A stretch of 19,307 bases of DNA from Spirogloea muscicola. Taxonomy: Eukaryota > Streptophyta > Zygnematophyceae > Spirogloeales > Spirogloeaceae. The first letter of the stretch is position 1; each line of letters begins with the position of its first letter. A model generated the notes under the pieces. The model was given only the letters and a program-made list of their open reading frames with translations, had not been told where the DNA came from and ran no database searches. This document shows, piece after piece, positions 11,870 through 19,307 of the stretch. The stretch spans positions 25,894-45,200 of the forward strand of contig WELB01000079.1 in the NCBI GenBank assembly GCA_009602725.1, given 5' to 3'. A program made the position numbers and the translations under genes.

Positions 11870-14800
11870 ATGAGAGCCCTTGCGAGGGCCCGAGGACTGG
11901 AAAGGACGGCCAGCAACGGCAAGCCGAACCAGACTGCAGACGACCAGGACGGGATCTGTGCGGCCTTTCTCGAGCACGTAGACAGGGCAGTATACGAAGA
12001 TGATCGGAGGGATTCTAATGCTGCAGCCACCACGTCCTGCGCGGCCGCGACGACGGCTGCTCAGAAAGATGTGACTGGCAAGGTTCTGCGGAGGAGACGA
12101 CGTGGAATCTGCTACAACGAGAACGACAGTTGCACTGAACAGGCGGCAACGGTTCAGGGACAGGGACGGCCAAAGCGCAAGGCTGTGCCTGCTTCAAGGA
12201 ACGACGTCATCTCTCATAAGGAAGAGGTCTGTTATCACTCCATGTATCTCATTTACACTGCATATCTCATCAAGTGCAAGATACTATTGTTTCTGACATA
12301 TTGCTTTCGAACACCCTCTGAAGTGATGTTTATGAGCTCAAGTGTCTCAGAGCGGCTTGTTGTTTGGCTTGACATGCTGTGGTCAGATGATGCTTCGGAG
12401 GGCGCTCAGGAATTCAATGGCAATAAAGCAGCGAGCTCCTACTCTAGATCACATTCCAGAGGCTGCGGTAGGTTCTCTACCTGGTTCTCGATGATACTGA
12501 TCTACCGTTGACATTTTAATAAGAGCTTTACAAGCCTAAGTCGAAACGCTATTGTTCCTGAGAGTAGGTTTTCCGACCTACATTGGACGAGTTCAAGGAC
12601 CCGACGTCTTACCTTGAGAAGATCAAGCCCCAAGCTGAGAAGGTGAGGAAGTCGGCACTCAAGGACTTCCCTCCACCAAAACCGTGTGCCTAAGAACCTA
12701 CTTTTGTCTGCAAGGCTCCACACGCTAGACCAATGACACGTTGTCAATTCACACACGTGCAATCTGTATAGCTGATGACGCAGTCCTTATCATCCTACAC
12801 AGACAGGCATATGTAAGATAATTCCTCCTCAAGGATGGCGTCCTCCCTTCAGCTTCAACGCGTCAACACGCTTTCGGACAAGAAAGCAGATGATTCATAG
12901 ATTGCAAGAGGGCGAAGGATTTGGTGATGGAAGAATATACAAGTATTGCTCCCAATGCCTACTCTGTATCAATGACCCTTCGTAGAGGCAAGATCACATC
13001 GTCTTTTTCATATGACAGCACCAGCTCCTTGAAAATATTTGTACAGGCTAAGCTTACTGTCATACAAGTGGGAGCTTACTTCTATCTCTACTTTGGGATT
13101 GACAGCATGCTTGAGTACGAGGCAATGGCTAAAGAGTTCGAGCAAGAATGGTAATACCTATCTTCCTCTACCAAGCTCTTCCATCAAAAGCAAGAACTGA
13201 TAGACAAAGCAGGCCATGCGAGGACCTGAGGACTTGATCATATATTCCGCACCTTCCTTGACCTGAGATGGTCTGCATTCAATGACACTCCATGTTGTAC
13301 CAGGTTATGCAGGATCGGAAAGGATAAAGAGGACAAGAGGGATATGGCAGATGCCATAGAGGCAGAGTTCTGGAGTATCGTGGAGACCTCCAGGGAGCCT
13401 GTAGAGGTCAGATGCTGAGCATGATTCAGTCCAGCACTATCTTGCCTGGTCTGCAGCGCATGTATGTTACTGCTGCCTGACCAGCCGCAGGGCTAAGACT
13501 GCAGCTAAATCCTTGTATGAGCTATTGACTGCACCAAGTCGGTGCACAGCAACTAGTGTGACAACCTATCTTAGCGGCGTATGTCGGGCCGGCTTTATTG
13601 TTACTTAGCAAAAGCAATTGCTGGTCACAGGTGGAATATGGGAGTGATCAGATGGTGGGGACTGGCTTTCCTCTAATGCACAAAGACAGAGATAGTGCGT
13701 CATGACCCACCATCATCCCCTTATCCTGTACCCCCTGCACCACAGTCTTGAGCACCCACTCTACTTTCCCCGCCTGCTTCTGTGCTTCACACTCGTTCTT
13801 CATCTCCTCTTTGGCACAATGCCACCAATTTAAGCATTGAGCAGGAAGCTCATGAGCAGAGGCTAATGAGCATAAGAGCCAATCGATCACTTGATCACTA
13901 GCTCACTAGTGAAAATGGAGCTTTTGCAGGCCCTTATGCATCAAGTCCCTGGAATCTGGTCAATCTTCCGCGGTATGAAGGATCTCTACTCCGCCATTTA
14001 GTAGGCACTGTACCGGGCGTCACAGCACCTTGGCTCTACTTTGGCATGCTATTCGCTGGTCAGTATTCGCACGCCCTTCATGGTTGTGCTTCAGTCCTCT
14101 ATGCAGACTTACATATCACCGTCTATTTAGGACCTTGGACCAAGATACAATGAGACTCTGGAAGAGGAGGGAGATGCATGGCTGTTGCTTTCAGCTGCAT
14201 ATTTTGACTTGAAGAATTCTTGCTGGCAACCTAGGCTCTCATGAGCTCAGCTGCTTATAGCACTTGCTTTGGCTGTCTGCACCATGTGCAGCATTTTGCT
14301 TTCACACTGAGGACAATTACATGTACTCTTTCAATTACCACCATCTTGGAGCTCCGAAAACGTGGTGAGATCCTGCTACCTGCCTGCCTTTAGGCCGCAA
14401 AGGGTCCATAACAATCATTAGACAGGTAAGCTCTTCTTGTCCATAAAACAACCTGCATACTACACCCAGAGGGTGATGGGCTAATTAGGCAGGCGTTCAT
14501 TGTCAGTTGTCTCATGGAACAGAAGTGGCCAGTGACATGTAGGTATGTGTTGCAGGTATGGCGTACCAGCTGCTGCAGCCGGCGCATTTGAACGTGCAAT
14601 GCGGCAGGAAGTTCCTGCTCTGTTTGAGGATCGACCTGATCTGTGAGCACACTAATGCCTTAGGAGCAATACAAGAGCCTTCGGTTAAGCTTCTTGCATT
14701 GGAATATATGCATCATTGTCTATACCAGGAGGTCAATATGCACTGACCTTTGGTATTACCTGAGATTTTGTCTTGTTGTATTTTGCTTTGAGTCTGGAGA

Positions 14801-17181
14801 AGGTCAAGCCACTGCGTGTCTGACATGCAGCGAATGTCACTCACTTGTTGCTGTTTACTACGTCATCTGCAGCCTTCACCAACTTGTTACCACTGTGTCT
14901 CCAGCTCACCTGCGGGCTCGGAAAGTGCCCCTATATCGCCTGCGGCAGGTAGAAGTGACAGTCCACATCTGGCTCACATTTTGTATTTCACAGCATGTGT
15001 GGCCTCTGACCACTGCTCACCCCTGTGTGCTCGTGCTCTGTGTGGCCAGGAACCTGGAGAATTTGTCATCACCTTTCCTCAAGCTTATCATGCTGGCTTC
15101 AACAATGGGGTGAGTCAAATTCTTTAACTCACTTCTTTACGTGCATTGAGTATCTCATTACATATTGCAAGCTTGCAAGCTTCACCAGGCTCCTGACTGA
15201 TCAGTACACATTATTATGTTGTCCAGTTTAATTGTGCTGAGGCAGTAAACTTTGCTCCACCCGACTGGTTGCCATTTGGAGCCGTGGGTAAGAAGTACCG
15301 TCCTGCAGAGGCTTGGAGCTGCCACCTTGCATGAGATGTTCTCAACTGCTGGTTTGATGAGGGTCTGTTGATAGATTATGCAGCTTGTGGTTGCTTGCCA
15401 TTCTCATCCTATCTGTCAATGTTACAGGGATTGCAAATTATCGACGGTATCGCAAGAAGCCAGTACTTAATTTCCATGAGATGCTCTGCACTGTGACCAG
15501 ACGCAAACCGTCTCCAAAGACTGCTCAGTGGTAAGTTCCTCCAACCCAGCTTGTTCCTAGAGCACAACAGCTCCCTGTTTCACCGCTATGCTTTGGTATG
15601 CCAAGCAGGCTTCTCAGAGCATATGAAGTTCCTTGGAGACGATGCAATGTTCACGGCTACTGTGATTGGATTGTGATGTGCAGGCTGCTGCATGAGGTCA
15701 AGGCTATGGTAAGGGAGGAGGAAGAAGCAAGAATATCGGCTGCTGTAGAGTGCAGCAGAAAATCAAGCGACTTCCAGAAGAAGGAGATGTCATGCAGTGT
15801 TTGCAGGAGCAACTTATTCCTCTCAGTGGTCACTTGCTCCAACTGCCCAAGGAAACATGCTTGCCCCCAGCATGCAAGTCAAATATCCTCTTTACACATT
15901 GAGCTTCTTCCAGCTGTCCTCTCCCCTGCCTAACCAAGGCTCTCTTGCTGTACCTGGCTGGCTGCTTTGTTACACAGCTGTTCTCTTCAGCTAAGAGCTT
16001 TCATTTCATAGAGCTACTGAGAATCTTGAGGTGAAGCTGGTCAAGTTCCACCATGGTCGTTCAATGACAAGAATCAGTTTTGTAGTGTATGTGCCCTCCT
16101 TGACCATTATTGTCTCTGCACGCTTGCCATTGCCCACCTACTACAAAGACACTTGTGTATGCAGAGACCATGTTGGACTTGAATAAGCTGATTGAGCAGC
16201 TCCAATGCCTAGTTGCTGACAGCAAAGGTGAGAGTTGCTAGTCATGCCTTCTATATTCCGCCTCTATCTTACCATCACAACTACTCTTGTCCAGCTATCA
16301 CAGACTCCTGGTCTCTAGAGTCAGTTTTACATTCGTGCTGGCTATGACATTGCTGCAGGTAGCAAAGCATCTGGGATTGATAGGGAGGGAAGCAAAGGGC
16401 CTGGAGGTAGTCTTCTTGGTGAGGTATTGAATGATCAAGAAGAAGGCATTTGTACGACTGGCATCTCAGCGAAGCATGTACGAATGGCATCTCAATGAAG
16501 ATCCTCTGTTGATAGACCAAACCTCAGTATCACAACGACATCTTGGTGATGTAGATTGCTCACTTTGCCATAACAGCAATCATGTATGACTTTGCTGTAA
16601 TGCAGGTGACGAAGTTCTAGATTCGACATTTGTCAGCGCATCCTGGAGTAAGCATTCATCAGTGGATGTATAGATGTACAACGTAGGGTAGGTAACTTGC
16701 CTCCTTCAGCTAGTTGCACCAATGAGCTGAAAATCTGCAATGAGGCCCCTTGAGGCCAAAACTGCATGCTGCTTCAGATTCATGGTCGCCTGAGTACCAT
16801 CTGACAAGGTACTTGTAAGGTTTCTGATTGTAGCTGCTGTGCTGCTACAGGTGGTGATGTCCTGTAGATACTAAGACCGCTTGATAGCCAGCAGTTACAT
16901 CAACCAGAAGCGTGTCCAGCAATTACATCAACCAGAATCGCAGCCAACGTTTGATGGTGGTTAGATTTAGCTACTTGTCGCAGAGTTGATGCTTGTGCAA
17001 TGAAGTGATGATGAATGCCATGATTACATGTCTTGCTCTCATGCTTCGTAGTGGACGTGCTTGCACATTGGATATTCATCACGAACCAGCATCTAATGTG
17101 TCCCAAGTAAAGGAAATGAAAGAATGGTCTCGTGAAGAGGTGCTGAAAGCTGGACAGAAGTATGACTTAGCAAGGCACTGA
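11870..17181 (+). CDS. JmjN-JmjC-C5HC2 histone demethylase (KDM5/PKDM7-like), about 21 exons, one frame conflict
   Basis: Likely nuclear Fe(II)/2-oxoglutarate H3K4 demethylase. Exons: 11870-12226, 12387-12467, 12568-12642, 12803-12942, 13106-13150, 13304-13406, 13631-13694, 13930-14058, 14292-14364, 14556-14642, 14873-14948, 15050-15109, 15227-15287, 15428-15530, 15684-15915, 16012-16055, 16165-16227, 16359-16418, 16606-16647, 16778-16808, 17052-17181; about 684 aa. Exon 1 has basic NLS-like RRRRR and PKRK. JmjN follows: FRPTLDEFKDPTSYLEKIKP then GICKIIPPQGWRPPF. JmjC (about 291-460) has the Fe ligands in FHTED (His 336, Glu 338), PKTWYG, and YHAGFNNGFNCAEAVNF (His 424). The C5HC2 finger begins CSVCRSNLFLSVVTCSNCPR and continues KHACPQH. 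No ARID, PHD or FYR domain is visible. Exons 1-14 are solid; the reading frame slips by one base in exon 15 (about 15885), and unspliced it would stop at 15933. Exons 16-21 rest on splice phase and a helical, KDM5-tail-like (PLU-1) sequence ending KEMKEWSREEVLKAG. Exon 6 could instead start at 13313. Confidence 0.88.
16451..16500. repeat. Tandem duplication of a 26-bp unit in a JmjC-gene intron
   Basis: TGTACGACTGGCATCTCA (from 16451) is repeated with few changes from 16477 (TGTACGAATGGCATCTCA). It sits just after the proposed donor at 16419, so it belongs to intron 18. If the donor is not used, the frame reads through the repeat and stops at 16496-16498, which would give an alternative C terminus. 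Confidence 0.75.
16888..16937. repeat. Direct repeat of 22 nt at 28-nt spacing in a JmjC-gene intron
   Basis: Copies at 16888-16909 and 16916-16937 differ at one position (CAGCAGTTACATCAACC versus CAGCAATTACATCAACC). They lie in the intron before the last exon of the JmjC gene. On the minus strand each copy contains TGTAA, a candidate polyadenylation pentamer in the right orientation for DVR, about 250-290 nt past its stop codon. Confidence 0.8.
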
Positions 17182-17184
17182 CGA

Positions 17185-19186
17185 TCAGAAGAGGGCCTGC
17201 TCGCCAAGCTCCTGGCCAGCCATGCCGTCCCTGACCACCCTTTCAAAGAATCTCTCCAGCGTGTCCGTGCCGTATGATGGCGTAGCAGCAGCATTGTACT
17301 GCTTCGTCTTGGGATCGTACAGCAGCATGCTCTCGGATGCATAATAGCGCCCGATGCGGCCGTACTCGGCAAGATCCAACAGGCTTGGAAAGGCCTTGGC
17401 AAAGAGGTCGAATGCTGAGATGACAAAGTCCATGATGCCAATGGGGACCTTGATGAACTTGGGCTCCCGACCGACGATCCGGAAGAGCATCTCTCCCTGC
17501 TGCAGCGGCGTCAGCGCCTCACCCGGGCCACCAATTGGTAGCACACGGTTCCTCTTGTCCTCGTCTGCAGATGCGTGGCAGTGTGAGGCGTAGATTTCCA
17601 GTGCCAACAAGGAGTGATAGGACAGCTCATCTCATGTGCATGACATTTGGCAGGACGGCTGAGCGCAAGACATGACAGCGCCGAGAGTTGCCAACACTGC
17701 TCACCGGTGATGCAGTCGGCAATGAAGGAGGCGAGGTCAGCCTCACTGATGGGCTTGCAGGCGCACAGCTGGCCGTCGCCAAACATGACATATGGCCCTC
17801 CACCCTTCACACTCTCCACCTGCGTGGCAGCTCCGGGAGGGCCTGAGCAACTCTAGGAGGCAATGCTGCAACGCTTTCCGTTGTCCTGGCCGTGCGACTG
17901 GGTGGACAGAGCTGTGAGAGATGTGAGGTGCTCCCACAGGGCGCTTGCTGCTGGTCTCACTCTTCGCCGTCCTCACCTGTCCTCCTAGAGATTTGAAGAA
18001 TGCAGTGGGCCGCACAATGCTGTACGAGAGGTCGTTCTGCTCCTGAAGCTCACTCTCAAGCCGGAGCTTGGCATGCTGGAACTCTAGCAGTGGCTTCTGC
18101 ACACAAATCGCTGCGAGGGCAAGCTCAGTCAGCCTAATGAGTGCGAGTCGTGCCAACATGTCATTTCTGGTAGTATGACAAAAGACACCGAGCAATGTGG
18201 TCCATGAGCACTGTGTCTCCTCACCCGACAGGAGCACAAAGTGGGAGGCACCAGCTGCCCTGCCAGCGTCAAGACTGTTCCTCGTCGCCTGGTAGTCAAT
18301 CTTCCATGAGTCCTCCTTGCCACCTGTGCGGCTGGCCAGGCAGGACACCACGACGTCGACCTTCCGGCCGGCCAGCAGGCGCTGCAGTGAGGCGGGGTCC
18401 GCGACGTCGCCGAATGCAACCTCTGCACCCTGCAGCTCCTGCCTCGTGTCCTGGGCGGAGGTTTTGCCTTTGACCCCGCTCCTCTCCCTGGTGTTGAGGC
18501 CAATTCAGCACTGCCGCTTCAGCAAAAGCCCGAGTGCAATGGCGGCCAGTCCTGGCCCCTCGACTGCTGCCGCCGCGCTCGAGCTGCGCGAATGTAAGTC
18601 CAGCCAAGGTGTGGCGACGTCCAGATCAGGCATGGGCTGCGCTGGGCGGTCCTGCATGCAAGCAGACGGCAGGCGGCACGGCATGACCCAGGAGTGCCCA
18701 GCACCTGGCGACAGCGACGACGTTGTAACCCCGGCTGACGAGCTCCCGAGTCACGAACTTGCCTGCGCGGCGGACGATGGTACCAGCGCTGCCGGCGGTC
18801 AGCGAGCGCCAATAACGGGTGGCCGCCCACTTGCGCCACGCGGAATGCCCCTGATGGCCTTGGCCGCTCGACGGCTTTGCGACGAGGGCCACTGCCGTGG
18901 GCCACGGGGAGGCTCACCGATGTAACCAGTCGCGCCGACGACCACGACCGACACGTCCCGGGGGCCCCTGCCGTCGTAGGCGCGCGCAGAGGCACGGCAA
19001 GGGACCAGTCGTGGCGGCACGGCGCCGGAGCGCGCGGGCACAGCAGGGCGCCTCAGCGCCGCCGGCGCGGCGGCGAGGGATTGCAGCTGCAGCTCCCCCG
19101 GCGCGCCGGAGAGGCGCAGCCCGGAGGCGGTACTGGTCGGGCACTGGCGGCGGCTGCCGCGGCTGCGGCGGGAGCCCGACTCGGCG
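17185..19186 (-). CDS. DVR: Divinyl chlorophyllide a 8-vinyl-reductase (NADPH, plant type), 6 exons, start codon missing
   Basis: Reduces the 8-vinyl group of divinyl (proto)chlorophyllide in the plastid, giving monovinyl chlorophyll precursors. Exons, minus strand: 19186(or beyond)-18918, 18762-18705, 18487-18225, 18110-17977, 17819-17705, 17564-17185; all introns GT-AG, phases match. The visible protein is about 405 aa (Arabidopsis about 417). An SDR/NmrA-type Rossmann motif ([20 protein letters not shown]) is followed by [94 protein letters not shown] and the C-terminal [13 protein letters not shown], all hallmarks of plant DVR. About 70 residues rich in Ala, Arg, Ser and Pro precede the domain, with VPCRASA as a possible transit-peptide cleavage site. 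No ATG occurs in this frame before the A homopolymer, so the start is lost there. The first exon is far more GC-rich than the last. Confidence 0.95.

Positions 19187-19307
<121 letters not shown>

Noticed and set aside
11211-11873. 220-codon plus-strand frame before the JmjC gene
   Set aside because: Low-complexity Arg/Pro/Ala sequence from GC-rich DNA; not in the frame of the JmjC exon it overlaps.

Overview
This window is a piece of nuclear genome from a photosynthetic eukaryote of the green lineage, most likely a green alga. The evidence is spliceosomal GT-AG introns in every recognised gene, a plant-type divinyl chlorophyllide reductase with an apparent plastid transit peptide, a plant/algal-type L-aspartate oxidase, and plant-type telobox motifs (AAACCCTAA). 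Exons are short and introns are mostly about 70-300 nt, often ending in TGCAG or ACAG. I cannot name the genus. No bacterial operon, mobile element, CRISPR array, tRNA or rRNA was seen.

Layout from left to right. (1) Positions 1 to about 644 hold the 3' end of an unidentified plus-strand gene. (2) 683-4445 (+) is L-aspartate oxidase (NadB/AO), 10 exons and 635 aa; it starts de novo NAD synthesis in the plastid. (3) About 5169-6093 (+) is a very GC-rich, unrecognised gene ending in a small C2HC-type zinc-finger-like motif; its first exon is not resolved. (4) 6731-10536 (-) is NOG1, the nucleolar GTPase of 60S ribosome assembly, 9 exons and 668 aa. (5) 10537-11869 is a long head-to-head intergenic region with a CGG-rich tract, a telobox and a 49-bp tandem duplication. 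(6) 11870-17181 (+) is a JmjN-JmjC-C5HC2 histone demethylase of KDM5/plant PKDM7 type, reconstructed as 21 exons, several of them tiny. (7) 17185 to about 19186 (-) is divinyl chlorophyllide a 8-vinyl-reductase (DVR), 6 exons; its start codon is lost in a 121-nt A homopolymer that ends the window.

The genes are functionally unrelated housekeeping, metabolic and chromatin genes and do not form a pathway cluster. The structural points of interest are the convergent JmjC/DVR stop codons only 3 nt apart, a one-base frame conflict just after the JmjC gene's zinc finger, the reduced KDM5-like architecture, the unrecognised zinc-finger gene, the telobox near NOG1, and short tandem duplications in introns and in the shared promoter region. 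I found no convincing previously undescribed multi-gene system. Exon coordinates were worked out by hand from reading frames, splice dinucleotides, phase matching and recalled family sequences; no alignment was run.
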